Assembly (NCBI GenBank): GCA_902363455.1 | Contig: CABJAC010000001.1 | Location: 1,510,583 to 1,574,582 of the forward strand | Direction: 5' to 3' | DNA length: 64,000 bases | Origin: Caryophanales bacterium | GTDB lineage: Bacteria; Bacillota; Bacilli; Exiguobacteriales; Exiguobacteriaceae | Part shown: positions 18,060 to 26,907 of the stretch, piece after piece | Layout of the letters: every line of letters starts with the position of its first letter | How positions within the stretch are numbered: the first letter of the stretch is position 1 | Translations under genes and position numbers: made by a program | The notes under the pieces: model-generated | The model's input: the letters and a program-made list of their open reading frames with translations, nothing else | Database searches by the model: none | What the model was told of the DNA's origin: nothing

Positions 18060-18068
18060 TCCATTTCC

Positions 18069-18102
18069 AAAAAAAATACCGCACTCCGAAGGGAGGCGGT
18101 AT
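18069..18102 (-). terminator. Terminator of the gene at 18111
   Basis: ATACCGC-CTCC stem with GGAG-T-GCGGTAT and an eight-T tail on the minus strand. Confidence 0.85.
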
Positions 18103-18110
18103 GAGTAATC

Positions 18111-18401
18111 TTATTTTTGGAATTCTAAAATGGTTTGTTGGACGGGAATACCTGACATCGGAACAGTTCGCTCAACGAACACATACCGTTTCCCGTTTAC
18201 TAAAAAGCGGCGGTTGCCTAAATATTCGACAAGTTTTCCGTCTTGTTTGAGTTTATGTTCAATCGCTTTGACGTGTTCATCCAATGTGTAAAACCGATCA
18301 TCGAATGTCATTGTGATGTTTTTGTTTCGATATCCGAGTAAGTAACTGTAGAAAAACCAAAATCCCGCCCCTAATGCCAAAAATGCTAATAGAAAGTCCA
18401 T
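18111..18401 (-). CDS. Small unknown protein with one N-terminal membrane segment
   Basis: A 96-aa protein. Residues 2-22 form a membrane helix (FLLAFLALGAGFWFFYSYLL), followed by a soluble domain ending TILEFQK. I do not recognise a family. The start at MDFLLAF is set by AAGGGGG 8 nt upstream; the frame opens earlier without a ribosome site. It has its own terminator. Confidence 0.6.
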   Translation of the reverse strand: MDFLLAFLALGAGFWFFYSYLLGYRNKNITMTFDDRFYTLDEHVKAIEHKLKQDGKLVEYLGNRRFLVNGKRYVFVERTVPMSGIPVQQTILEFQK

Positions 18402-18490
18402 GAGCAATTCCCCCTTTTGATATCTTATTTTACGTTCAAGATAATGTAAGGGTTCCCAAATTATTTGAAAATTATCAAAAATCATTGGAA

Positions 18491-18527
18491 TAAAAAAGCT
18501 GACTCTGAACGATGTCCAGAATCAGCC
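18491..18527 (-). terminator. Terminator of the Pro/Glu-rich gene
   Basis: GGCTGATTCTG pairs with CAGAGTCAGC, with a T6 tail on the minus strand. Confidence 0.8.
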
Positions 18528-18535
18528 TGTCTTGT

Positions 18536-18724
18536 TTAGTAGGGTGTTGGATCTTCTTGCGGTGTATCCGGAATTTCCGTTGGTTCCGGGAACGTGTCCG
18601 GCTCCGGTTGACGGATTGGATCTTCCTGCGGCGTCTCCGGAATTTCTGACGGAGGTGTCGTCGGAATCTCGTCCGGTTGTTGATTCGGTTCGTGTTTTGG
18701 GACTTCATTCGGATTTTTCTTCAT
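18536..18724 (-). CDS. Small Pro/Glu/Asp-rich low-complexity protein
   Basis: A 62-aa protein, almost entirely P, E, T, D, Q and I, with the unit EIPxTPQEDP repeated twice (about 27-36 and 51-60). It has no signal peptide. AAGGGGG precedes the ATG and a terminator follows, so it is probably real. Such proteins are usually disordered. It lies 13 bp after the SDR gene, which may drive it. The function is unknown. Confidence 0.6.
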   Translation of the reverse strand: MKKNPNEVPKHEPNQQPDEIPTTPPSEIPETPQEDPIRQPEPDTFPEPTEIPDTPQEDPTPY

Positions 18725-18737
18725 GATTATTTCCCCC

Positions 18738-19613
18738 TTATGATGTGATGTAGTCGCCGCCGTTGATATGAATCGTTTGACCGGTGACGTAACTTGAGTC
18801 GCGTGACGCCAGGTAGACGTATGCCGGTGCGTTTTCAGACGGTTGCCCGCGGCGTTTCATCGGTGTGTCTTCCCCGTGTGCTTCGACCTTTTCTTTTGTG
18901 AACGTTGCCGGGATGAGCGGCGTCCAAATCGGACCCGGTGCGACGGCATTGACGCGAATCCCTTTTTCAATCAAGTTTGACGCCAGCGAACGGGTCAACG
19001 TCGTGATTGCCCCTTTGGTTGCCGAGTAATCAATCAGTGATGGTGCCCCGCGATACGCCGTGACGGACGATGTATTGATGATCGAATCTTCCTTGTTCAA
19101 ATGCGGTAACGCAGCCTGCGTCAGATAGAACATCGAAAAGAGATTCGTTTCGAACGTCTCTTTTAACTGATCCGGTGTGATCGCCAAGAAATCGTCTTGC
19201 GGGAACTGTTTTCCGGCATTGTTGACCAGAATATTCAATTGACCAAATTCTTGAATGACCTGATCAATGATCGGTTGAGCATTCTCCGGTTGACTGACAT
19301 CTTTCGCAAACGCCAACGCCTTGACACCATACCCTTCGATCAATTGTTTCGTTTTTTCTGCATCTCGTCCCTCATTTAAGTACACGATGGCGACGTTTGC
19401 GCCCTCTTTGGCATAGGCAATCGCGACGGCACGCCCAATGCCGCTGTCTCCGCCCGTTATCAACGCCACTTTACCTTTCAACTTACCTGATCCCACATAT
19501 TCCGGGTCGTCGTACACCGGTTCAGGATTCATTTCGGATTCGATTCCCGGTTGCTGATCCTGTGTTTGTCCCCGTGCTTGTTGATGCATCTGCTCTAATT
19601 CTTCCTCGCGCAT
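18738..19613 (-). CDS. Short-chain dehydrogenase (YhdF/YghA-type)
   Basis: A 291-aa SDR with a ~45-residue polar N-terminal extension (QQARGQTQDQQPG), characteristic of the YghA/YhdF group often tied to general stress. Cofactor motif TGGDSGIGRA, NNAG, and active-site Ser plus YSATKGA are all present, so it should be active. ATG at 19613 is chosen because AAGGGG lies 9 nt upstream. The natural substrate is unknown. Confidence 0.88.
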   Translation of the reverse strand: MREEELEQMHQQARGQTQDQQPGIESEMNPEPVYDDPEYVGSGKLKGKVALITGGDSGIGRAVAIAYAKEGANVAIVYLNEGRDAEKTKQLIEGYGVKALAFAKDVSQPENAQPIIDQVIQEFGQLNILVNNAGKQFPQDDFLAITPDQLKETFETNLFSMFYLTQAALPHLNKEDSIINTSSVTAYRGAPSLIDYSATKGAITTLTRSLASNLIEKGIRVNAVAPGPIWTPLIPATFTKEKVEAHGEDTPMKRRGQPSENAPAYVYLASRDSSYVTGQTIHINGGDYITS

Positions 19614-19830
19614 ATGACCCAACCCCTTTTCACTATTTAATGACTACCTTCATTAACATTCCCTTGCTATATATCAATAAACGTCGTCAGTAAAAAAAAT
19701 CATTTTATTAAAGTATTTGTTGAACCTTCAGGTTATTTTTATCGCTGCAGAAGAATTAATAGGTTTAATCTAAGCCTTCAAAGCAAACGACTGATGGTCG
19801 GATGCAGAGCACCATATCATCTCGGAAATC

Positions 19831-19866
19831 AAAAAAAGAGCCGGCGCATACTGTAGCGCCCGCTCT
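19831..19866 (-). terminator. Terminator of the NUDIX gene
   Basis: AGAGCGGGCGC pairs with GCGCCGGCTCT with one mismatch, followed by a T7 tail on the minus strand. Confidence 0.8.
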
Positions 19867-19874
19867 TCTGCCTA

Positions 19875-20345
19875 TTAGGATGTCTTCTCCTTATTCCGGA
19901 ATAACCGATCCCACTTCCCTGCTTCAAGCATCGTCTGCAACTGAACAGGATAGAGGGTGACCGTCGATAACTCTTCAAGCGGAATAAACCGATACATTAA
20001 TTCTTGTCCTTCCACCCCAAAAAATTCTTCGGTCGTGACCGTCATGTCCTCCAACACGGTGACTTCATAATAAAAGCCGACTTCATGGAAAGAAACTTCA
20101 TCATATGTAAAAAAGTTTTCGTGAACCGATAAAAAACGGGTGACCTCTGCCGCAAGACCCAACTCTTCTTTGATTTCGCGGATGACCGCCGCTTCCCCGG
20201 GCTCCATCAAACGAATCCGTCCACCCGGTAATGCCCAAAAATCATCCCGGACATTTCGATGAATCAACAGATGCCCGTCCTTAATGATTACAGCAGCTGC
20301 GCGGTGGTTAAATCGTTGGTTCTCCACTCTGAAATTGATATCCAT
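19875..20345 (-). CDS. NUDIX hydrolase
   Basis: A 156-aa protein. The Nudix box is complete: GGRIRLMEPGEAAVIREI followed by KEELGL, giving G-x5-E-x7-REUxEExGU. LLIHRNVRDDFWALPGG precedes it. The family splits nucleoside diphosphates linked to another group; the substrate cannot be told. GAAGGAG lies before the ATG. It is monocistronic. Confidence 0.9.
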   Translation of the reverse strand: MDINFRVENQRFNHRAAAVIIKDGHLLIHRNVRDDFWALPGGRIRLMEPGEAAVIREIKEELGLAAEVTRFLSVHENFFTYDEVSFHEVGFYYEVTVLEDMTVTTEEFFGVEGQELMYRFIPLEELSTVTLYPVQLQTMLEAGKWDRLFRNKEKTS

Positions 20346-20699
20346 CGTTTTTCACTCCTTCTTTTTTTGCTATCGACCCATACTTTTTCACATTTTCCCA
20401 TATTCGTGAATATTTCAATATACACGGTTTTTGTAACAAACGAATAGATTGGTGCGCCTACATTTCATAATTATTCCAAACTAAAGATTACAATATAACT
20501 TATTTAAGCATAATTCAGAAATCAAACTGAAATGTTATTTTCAAAACATCCGATGCTATACTCGGTTTATTCAATTCACCACTACGACGCAGTATTCATA
20601 TACAGCCTACACATATACGTCATATCCAACAGACAGACCGTGATCTGTCATCCCCTTTCATCAACCGTCACTTTTTTCAACATCAGGAGGAACTACAAC
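20346..20699. other. Intergenic region between NUDIX and M23 genes
   Basis: About 350 bp of AT-rich DNA between divergent genes. It holds an extended -10 element at 20554-20562 (TGCTATACT, plus strand), which would give a leader of roughly 130 nt for the M23 peptidase gene. I see no strong hairpin or known riboswitch in it. Confidence 0.45.
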
Positions 20700-21434
20700 A
20701 TGAAACGTATTTTAACAACCGTCACGATGAGTGCTCTCGTTGTTTCAGGATTTGCTAGCACGGGTACAGGAAAAGTTGAAGCCGCAAGCTCTTCTTCTTA
20801 TAAAGTAAAGGTCACGGCAGACGGCTTACGTGTCCGGACAGGTCCATCGACTAAGTATAGAATTGTCGCTGGTGTCAACGCTGGACAAACTTTTAAGTAT
20901 CAAGGAAAAACAGGCAACTGGACGAAAATTTCATACGGTGGTAAAAAGCGGTATGTCTACTCTGGTTATGTTAAACGATACAGCACAAGTAAAAAAGCGA
21001 CCGCTAAAAAAGCTTCGTTCTCAACAGGCTTTCTGCGTCCGACAAACGGACCGGTCACCCAAGGATACGGAAGTGCGAGCGGCCGCTACGGATACACGTT
21101 CCATAACGGCATCGATATCGCAGCAGCGACAGGGACAACGGTCCGTGCGACTGCTTCCGGAAAAGTCATTCAGTCCGGTTATCAAGGCGCATACGGCAAC
21201 TATGTCATGATGACACATAAAGTGAACGGTCTTACGTACACAAGTGTTTATGCGCATCTCAGCAGTCGCTCGGTCTACGCCGGTCAATCGATTGCAAAAG
21301 GGACGAAAATCGGAAACGTCGGCAGCACCGGAAACTCAACGGGTTCACACCTTCACTTTGAACTTCACCGTGGTGGTTACGTCTACAGTGGCTCTTCGGC
21401 TGCAAACAGCATCAACCCGCTTAACGTCTTGTAA
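20700..21434 (+). CDS. Secreted SH3b-M23 family endopeptidase
   Basis: A 244-aa protein with a signal peptide (cleavage near VEAAS, residue ~29), a bacterial SH3 domain (about 33-95, DGLRVRTGPSTKYR), a Lys/Ala linker, and a LytM/M23 domain from ~110. The zinc ligands are visible: HNGID (His135, Asp139), YAH (His186) and HLHFE (His219). It should cut peptide bridges in peptidoglycan. AGGAGG lies before the ATG at 20700; the 168-nt upstream extension of the frame has no ribosome site. Confidence 0.92.
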   Translation: MKRILTTVTMSALVVSGFASTGTGKVEAASSSSYKVKVTADGLRVRTGPSTKYRIVAGVNAGQTFKYQGKTGNWTKISYGGKKRYVYSGYVKRYSTSKKATAKKASFSTGFLRPTNGPVTQGYGSASGRYGYTFHNGIDIAAATGTTVRATASGKVIQSGYQGAYGNYVMMTHKVNGLTYTSVYAHLSSRSVYAGQSIAKGTKIGNVGSTGNSTGSHLHFELHRGGYVYSGSSAANSINPLNVL

Positions 21435-21458
21435 GTAAAAAAAACGTCTTTTCATTAG

Positions 21459-21533
21459 CATACCCCACAGTAGGAAAACAGATGAAATAATCAATCTGTC
21501 TTTCTGCTGATGGGGTATTTTTTTGATAAAAGT
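21459..21533 (+). terminator. Terminator after the M23 gene
   Basis: ATACCCCA and TGGGGTAT outer stem, with ACAGAT/ATCTGT inner pairing, and a T7 tail. Confidence 0.75.
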
Positions 21534-21667
21534 CCCCCTTCCATTGTGCGATTTTTACCATATATGAAACATTTTTATTACAGTGACACCTATTTTTAGA
21601 ATGAACGATTTATTTTAACCCTTACAAAACATGTAAAACACGTCAAGTAAATTTTTTTCGTTGTATT

Positions 21668-22792
21668 TCATACAACTGCTGTCACAATCGCTCTTGCTGC
21701 GACCTGTCCACCGTAGATGGATCGTGCGAACGGACCCACCGTTAAATCGGCAAGACTTCCTGTCGCATAGAGTCCTTCCCCCCACTCAAACGTTTCCTCA
21801 TTCAGGACGGGCGTCCCGCAAGGAGATAACGGCAAGTCAAACTGTCGTTGGACGCTTTCGAGCCAGGAACCTTGAATCGTCAACGGTCGAATTCCGGTCG
21901 CACACACGATCGTCGTCCCTTTCAGATCCGATCCGTCCGTCAGCATCACACCACCAGTCGTCTGTTGCTTGACCTCACCGATTTGATGAATGACGTGACC
22001 GCTTCGAATGAGATGACGTATCCGCTGGATCAATTCCTGTGGTGCGGTCCCGGGTTTCCGTTCAGCTGCAATCAGCTGTCGGCGCTCACGCAGTGACAGC
22101 GATTTGAACGGTGTCAGTCCTTTAGGTCCCATGAATTTCCGATCCGCGTCAAAGGCACTTTGCTCCAGCGAACGTTTCGTGATCAATGTCACTTGTCCCG
22201 GAAACTTTTTAGCACAACGGATTGTATAATGAATGGCGCTGATTCCTCCCCCGATGACAAGAACAGGTGGTGTTTCTTCACGTTCTTCAAAGACATGTTG
22301 TGTAGCATCCGCCCAGTCCGGCAGATGAAGACGTTCCGACTGCCCTAAAGCCAAGACGACCCGCTTCGCTCGAAAGATCCGGTTTGACGTCTTGATCTGC
22401 CAGTACTCTCCTGATTTGCTTAATCCTGATACGTCCGCTTGAAACCAGCTCTCATCAGCCCCATTTTGTTTTGCCAACTGTATCGCATGGTCGTTGAACA
22501 GTTCCAGTGAAGGACGACCATATGTATCTTTAAAGGCTTGAGACGTATACTCTTGTTCATCGGCAAATCGGCGCAAGCTCGTTGGATTTGTCGATGTATG
22601 ATGTACACGTGTCGAACGCAGATAAGGCATCTCAATTCGTGCCGTCTGTCGTTGCCAATTCGCTAACGGCGTCGCATGTCGATCGATGATGGCGATGTTT
22701 TTTTGTTTGACGCCACGTTCAAGTAAAGCATGGAATACGGTCATCCCGTGGACTCCTCCACCGATGATAAGCCATTCGTATGGTTGGTTCAT
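21668..22792 (-). CDS. FAD/NAD(P)-binding oxidoreductase, candidate Zur-regulated
   Basis: A 374-aa protein with an N-terminal FAD motif WLIIGGGVHGMTVFHALL, a second dinucleotide motif VLVIGGGISAIHYTI near residue 178, and a late ATGxxPxT-like segment (VCATGIRPL). This is the layout of flavin monooxygenases/lysine-ornithine hydroxylase relatives, but the exact reaction is unknown. GGAGG precedes the ATG. A near-perfect Zur-type palindrome lies 13 bp upstream, suggesting expression under zinc limitation. No partner gene is adjacent. Confidence 0.75.
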   Translation of the reverse strand: MNQPYEWLIIGGGVHGMTVFHALLERGVKQKNIAIIDRHATPLANWQRQTARIEMPYLRSTRVHHTSTNPTSLRRFADEQEYTSQAFKDTYGRPSLELFNDHAIQLAKQNGADESWFQADVSGLSKSGEYWQIKTSNRIFRAKRVVLALGQSERLHLPDWADATQHVFEEREETPPVLVIGGGISAIHYTIRCAKKFPGQVTLITKRSLEQSAFDADRKFMGPKGLTPFKSLSLRERRQLIAAERKPGTAPQELIQRIRHLIRSGHVIHQIGEVKQQTTGGVMLTDGSDLKGTTIVCATGIRPLTIQGSWLESVQRQFDLPLSPCGTPVLNEETFEWGEGLYATGSLADLTVGPFARSIYGGQVAARAIVTAVV

Positions 22793-22804
22793 CTCTAAAT
22801 CCTC

Positions 22805-22851
22805 CGTTACAGTTATTAAATCGTAATCATTACGCTTTAATAACTGTAACG
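22805..22851. promoter_or_regulatory. Zur-box-type palindrome, 23-bp arms
   Basis: A 47-bp inverted repeat centred on 22828; 22 of 23 arm positions match. The core AAATCGTAATCATTACGCTTT differs at one base from the Bacillus Zur consensus (TCGTAATNATTACGA with AAA/TTT flanks). It differs from a Fur box (TGATAATNATTATCA). It sits directly upstream of the flavoprotein gene. Confidence 0.8.
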
Positions 22852-23067
22852 ATTTTTGCTCAACAATTCAACCCCTCATCGCCGGTAAAATGCTTAAACT
22901 GCGACAACCATCACGACAGGATTACCCTGATTTATTTTTGATCGTGAAGTTGAATCACTTAGGACTCCTCCCTCTCTAATCGTAGCCTAGAGGAAGGAAT
23001 TCAAGTATGATAATACAAAATAAGTTTAAATTGTATGAATTTTCTAATTATAATAGGAGGTGTATTG

Positions 23068-23499
23068 TTGAACAACATAGATCTTGATTTTTTACTCAGC
23101 ATTGAAGACTACGAATTGGAATTGGATACGATGTCATTGAAAGAAAATGACCATTACGCGATTGATCTATATTTCTATGGAGCTGACGATGTGTCAAAGT
23201 TAATCATAGGCGATCCTTCGCGCGACTATTTTTTGATGCGCTTCGAAAAGTATGCTGTGTTCATGGGAACTCTCCAAGAGCATGGAATCCTTGACGACGG
23301 ACTCAGAAATCCCTATCCGGTCGTGAAGCTAAAAAAGTCGATTTTTGGTGATTTTGCTGAGAAATATATGAAAACAAAAGAAATCTACACCGAACGTGGT
23401 GAACTGAATTTATTTGTCATCAGGACGCATGAGCAAGAATTTTATATTGCTTCTTATAGTGATCCGATGGTCATAAACAATATCGCAAAAAGCGAGTAG
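23068..23499 (+). CDS. Unknown protein, AT-rich
   Basis: A 143-aa acidic protein with no signal peptide or membrane segment; I do not recognise a family. The TTG at 23068 is chosen because a full AGGAGG sits 7 nt upstream. Base composition is clearly more AT-rich than the neighbours, and it stands alone on the plus strand between two minus-strand genes, so it could be a recent arrival. A terminator follows. Confidence 0.6.
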   Translation: MNNIDLDFLLSIEDYELELDTMSLKENDHYAIDLYFYGADDVSKLIIGDPSRDYFLMRFEKYAVFMGTLQEHGILDDGLRNPYPVVKLKKSIFGDFAEKYMKTKEIYTERGELNLFVIRTHEQEFYIASYSDPMVINNIAKSE

Positions 23500-23528
23500 A
23501 AGGATTATGAAAAGTGATGATTTCAGAT

Positions 23529-23571
23529 TGAAATGGCCGATGAACCTATTAAAAGGATCATCGGCCATTTG
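23529..23571 (+). terminator. Terminator after the gene at 23068
   Basis: AATGGCCGATGA pairs with TCATCGGCCATT; the T tail is short. Confidence 0.65.
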
Positions 23572-23667
23572 ATTGATATCGGACGGAAACATATATCCCC
23601 TCGACTCCTGTGGAAAGGAAGGGCAATTACTGATTTCAAAGCTACTCCTGAATCAGACCGGACCGTT

Positions 23668-24780
23668 TTAAGATTTAGCCCGTTTCGCTTGATAGGCTTT
23701 CGAATAACGGTCCGCTGCAATGATTGCATCCGCTACTTCATCAGCAGTGACATCAAATCCGCTGTGGATCGTCTCCCCGTCTGCCGTCGCCGCCTGTCCG
23801 ACTTTAAGGATGTCTTCGCGTGACGCATCTTTTAATTTAACGTCTTCGAGTGTGACCGGCAGACCAAGGTCCATATAAAACGCAATATATCGCTCAATCT
23901 CTTCTTGCGGATGTTCTTCGAGGGCCAGTTGGACAAGTGTCCCGAACGCAACCTTCTCACCGTGCGTCAAGTGATGGATGTCCCCGTCGAGTGCCGTGAA
24001 GCCGTTATGGATAGCGTGCGCTGCGGCAAGCCCCCCGCTCTCAAAACCAAGACCACTGAGCAAGGTGTTCGCTTCGACGACGGCTTCGAGGGCCGGCGTG
24101 ACGACTTTCGCCTGAACCGACTCGTAGGCGAGGCGCCCGTGCTCAAACAAAACCTCTTCACACCGTTTCGCGATGGCTTCCGCTGCAATCGTCGGGCGTC
24201 CACCGGCCATCGTCAATCCGCCAAAAGCAATGACGCTCCGCACTTCGACCCATGTCGCCAGTGCGTCGGCGATGCCCGAAGCAAAGAAGCGTGCCGGTGC
24301 TTCCGAGATCAACTTCGTGTCGACCAGGACAAGATCCGGATTTTTGTTGTAGAATCGATAACTCTCAAAAATTCCTTCATCGGAATAAATGACCGATAAG
24401 GCACTGGTCGGTGCATCGGTCGACGCGATGGTCGGGACGATGACGACCGGCAGATGGAGTTCGTCGGAAACGGCTTTCGCTGTATCAAGCGTTTTCCCGC
24501 CGCCTACACCCATGACGAACTTAACACCGACGTCTTTCGCTTGCGTCGCAATCCGTTCGACCTCATGCTTTGAGGCTTCTCCGCTGAAATCTGCTTTTTC
24601 GATTTTGATTCCTTCGTTTGAAAATGAAGCTTGGACACGTTCCTCGACGATTCCCCAGACGACATCATCCGCGATGACGAGGGCCACGTCACCGATCGGG
24701 CTCACGTATGTACCGAGCCGATCAATGACATTTTTTCCTTGGACGTACTTTGCCGGACTAATGAAAACACGTTCTGACAT
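23668..24780 (-). CDS. gldA: Glycerol dehydrogenase
   Basis: A 370-aa iron-type (group III) alcohol dehydrogenase family member. The nucleotide loop is [11 protein letters not shown], followed by [15 protein letters not shown], and the metal ligands appear in [11 protein letters not shown] (Asp), [10 protein letters not shown] (His) and [11 protein letters not shown] (His). It oxidises glycerol to dihydroxyacetone with NAD. ATG at 24780 has AAAGGA 8 nt upstream. It lies 100 bp after asbF on the same strand with no visible terminator between, but a link to iron metabolism is not implied. Confidence 0.93.
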   Translation of the reverse strand: MSERVFISPAKYVQGKNVIDRLGTYVSPIGDVALVIADDVVWGIVEERVQASFSNEGIKIEKADFSGEASKHEVERIATQAKDVGVKFVMGVGGGKTLDTAKAVSDELHLPVVIVPTIASTDAPTSALSVIYSDEGIFESYRFYNKNPDLVLVDTKLISEAPARFFASGIADALATWVEVRSVIAFGGLTMAGGRPTIAAEAIAKRCEEVLFEHGRLAYESVQAKVVTPALEAVVEANTLLSGLGFESGGLAAAHAIHNGFTALDGDIHHLTHGEKVAFGTLVQLALEEHPQEEIERYIAFYMDLGLPVTLEDVKLKDASREDILKVGQAATADGETIHSGFDVTADEVADAIIAADRYSKAYQAKRAKS

Positions 24781-24879
24781 GTTCAACATCCTTTCTTTTT
24801 CAACGAGACCATCAACAATGACTTACATTCTATTGCTTTCCTTTTCGTCCGGTCCTCTAAACTCCTTGAGCCGTGAACA

Positions 24880-25707
24880 TTAGGTGAATTGCAGAACCGG
24901 TCGTGCCAAACGTTGGCGTACCAATCGTCCGTCCGTCGCCAACCGTTCATCCGGATGCTCGCCGAACCATTCGAGACTCGCCGTTTTCGCAACCAGTGCC
25001 GATTTAAGTTCGTCAAAAAATCGGTCGTAATCAACGATGCCGTCAAATAACGGCACCATACCATCCCGCGAGCCGCTTGCCGCATACACATTGGCCGGTT
25101 CAAAGACGTCGAATTGATCGGCTCGTGCAACCGTCTTCAAGTGAAGGTGTTCGATGACCGGTTCGAGCCGGCGGTAGGCCGTGACCGGATCGGCACCGGA
25201 CTCGACGACATGGAGGACGTCGAAGTTCACGCGGCAGGCTGGATGATTGACCTCGTGCAATAACCGCTCCGTCGACTCGATCGTGTCCGCCGCCGTATTC
25301 GGATGGATTTCAAGCAACACCAACTGCTTCGCTTGATCCAAGACTTTACAGACACCGCTCAATTGATAGACAAGTCGCGCCCGTTCCGCCTCCGTCAGTT
25401 GATGACTCGCCTTGTGACCGGCAAAAATCCGGATGCGCCGGGTTCCGAGCCGCTGGGCGAGGCGAGATAAGGCTTTCGTTTGTTCAAGCAAGACGGACAG
25501 CGGAGCGTCAAACGACAGGTAATGGCTGAGCATGCTGACATGAACCCCGTTTTTTTGCAACAAGGCGAGGTCTGCTTCCTGTAGATGCTTCGCATGAACA
25601 CCCCACACATCCATCGCCTCAAACTCGTTTGCTGCGGCAAACCTCACCAACTCATCGAATGACCGTAGATGATGCCGGTAGCTGATCGTACAAAGTGCGA
25701 GTTGCAT
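24880..25707 (-). CDS. asbF: AsbF-like 3-dehydroshikimate dehydratase
   Basis: A 275-aa xylose-isomerase-like TIM barrel (MQLALCTISYRHH start; metal-ligand segments LLEIHPN, NFDVLHV, HLHLKT and a late EWFGEHP). In petrobactin producers AsbF converts 3-dehydroshikimate to 3,4-dihydroxybenzoate, the catechol of the siderophore. It is the last gene of the asb operon and overlaps asbE by 56 bp. ATG is preceded by AAAGGGG; the longer frame reads into asbE and is rejected. Confidence 0.88.
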   Translation of the reverse strand: MQLALCTISYRHHLRSFDELVRFAAANEFEAMDVWGVHAKHLQEADLALLQKNGVHVSMLSHYLSFDAPLSVLLEQTKALSRLAQRLGTRRIRIFAGHKASHQLTEAERARLVYQLSGVCKVLDQAKQLVLLEIHPNTAADTIESTERLLHEVNHPACRVNFDVLHVVESGADPVTAYRRLEPVIEHLHLKTVARADQFDVFEPANVYAASGSRDGMVPLFDGIVDYDRFFDELKSALVAKTASLEWFGEHPDERLATDGRLVRQRLARPVLQFT

Positions 25708-26653
25708 CCGTTTCCCCTTCTTTCTGTTGAAATCGGCTGAACAAATCGACGAGCTGCCGTTTGATGTCATCTTCGAGCGTCGTTTGTGCGACGAGCCATT
25801 GTTGGATGTCCTGTAAATCTGCCCGATCGCGGGTCATGCTGTATTTGATCGCCCGGTGTTGAGTGATCGTGTATTGATTGACCAATTGTTCGATTTTGTC
25901 ACACCAGTCGTCAAAATCAGACGCCGCTAAATCAATGCCCAAGCGTTCATAAAAATAGGCAAAGGCATGCTCATAAGCATATTTGCGGATGGCGATGACG
26001 GGCAGTTGCTTTAACGCCTCCGGCAACTTTTCCGGTCTCGACGCATGGTGTAAGATGACCTGTTCGACCGCTTCCGTCAATGGATGGTGCCGCTTGAGAC
26101 CACTCATGAAATACGCGGAGACGGTTTCCTTGTCCGGCAGTTTGACCTGACTCCCGTCAAACCAAAAGCCGCCGGCGACAGTCGGCTGATCGATGGCCTG
26201 AAGAATCCGTGTCCGATCAAATTCGCCTTCATACCGGAAGTCCGGATCAAGCATCTGCCACCTGTCTTCATCATCCGTTGGTTCGAGCATCACGTAATGC
26301 GGAAAGACCTCGTGATGGAATTTGTTCTCCCGCTCCGGTAACCGGGCAAGGTCGAGCATGACGATGACGGACTGTTTCGGTCGTTTTGTTTTCATGAACT
26401 GTTCCAAAACGGTGAGGTTCGCCGCTTTCGAGCGGGACGGATCGTACCAGGACTGAACGGTGATTCCATACAGCAAGCGGTACCAATCGAGCATCGCTTC
26501 ATGACTGATATGCGCCGCATGGTGGGACAGGACAAACTCAGACGTCAACGCAAAGTCAGCGTCCCAGATGCCAAAGTAGTACGGACGATGGTCGGCGTCC
26601 GATCGTTTGATTACTTCACACACACAACTGACGAGACAGTGGACTTTAATCAT
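25652..26653 (-). CDS. asbE: AsbE-like petrobactin assembly protein
   Basis: A 333-aa protein recognised mainly from position and size (about 327 aa in B. anthracis) between asbD and asbF, with CHLVSCVCEVIKRS and YYFGIWDADFALT near the N-terminus. AsbE transfers 3,4-dihydroxybenzoate from the carrier AsbD to spermidine. AGGAGG lies 7 nt before the ATG; the start overlaps the asbD stop by one base. Confidence 0.85.
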   Translation of the reverse strand: MIKVHCLVSCVCEVIKRSDADHRPYYFGIWDADFALTSEFVLSHHAAHISHEAMLDWYRLLYGITVQSWYDPSRSKAANLTVLEQFMKTKRPKQSVIVMLDLARLPERENKFHHEVFPHYVMLEPTDDEDRWQMLDPDFRYEGEFDRTRILQAIDQPTVAGGFWFDGSQVKLPDKETVSAYFMSGLKRHHPLTEAVEQVILHHASRPEKLPEALKQLPVIAIRKYAYEHAFAYFYERLGIDLAASDFDDWCDKIEQLVNQYTITQHRAIKYSMTRDRADLQDIQQWLVAQTTLEDDIKRQLVDLFSRFQQKEGETDATRTLYDQLPASSTVIR

Positions 26654-26907
26654 CAGACGACCTCCTTTCGTGCCAACGATTGCAGCAACTGATCGACCGT
26701 CATTTGCGGCAATTGAGCAAGTTGTTCATCAGCCAGGACATACCCGTGTTCGAGTTCCAGATGAACGAGCAATTGCAGCAACCGCATCGAATCCAGTTGC
26801 AGATCGTCCCGGAGCAATTCCTGCCCCGTCACCTCTTGTCGCAAGGTGATCTCAAGCTGTTCCTCGACAATCTGACAAAATGACGTGTAATCAAGGAGTG
26901 GACTCAT
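26653..26907 (-). CDS. asbD: AsbD-like aryl carrier protein
   Basis: An 84-aa acyl/aryl carrier. The phosphopantetheine site is Ser40 in LDSM, inside DDLQLDSMRLLQLL. It carries 3,4-dihydroxybenzoyl from AsbC to AsbE. It overlaps asbC by 4 bp and asbE by 1 bp. A phosphopantetheinyl transferase must be supplied from elsewhere. Confidence 0.88.
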   Translation of the reverse strand: MSPLLDYTSFCQIVEEQLEITLRQEVTGQELLRDDLQLDSMRLLQLLVHLELEHGYVLADEQLAQLPQMTVDQLLQSLARKEVV

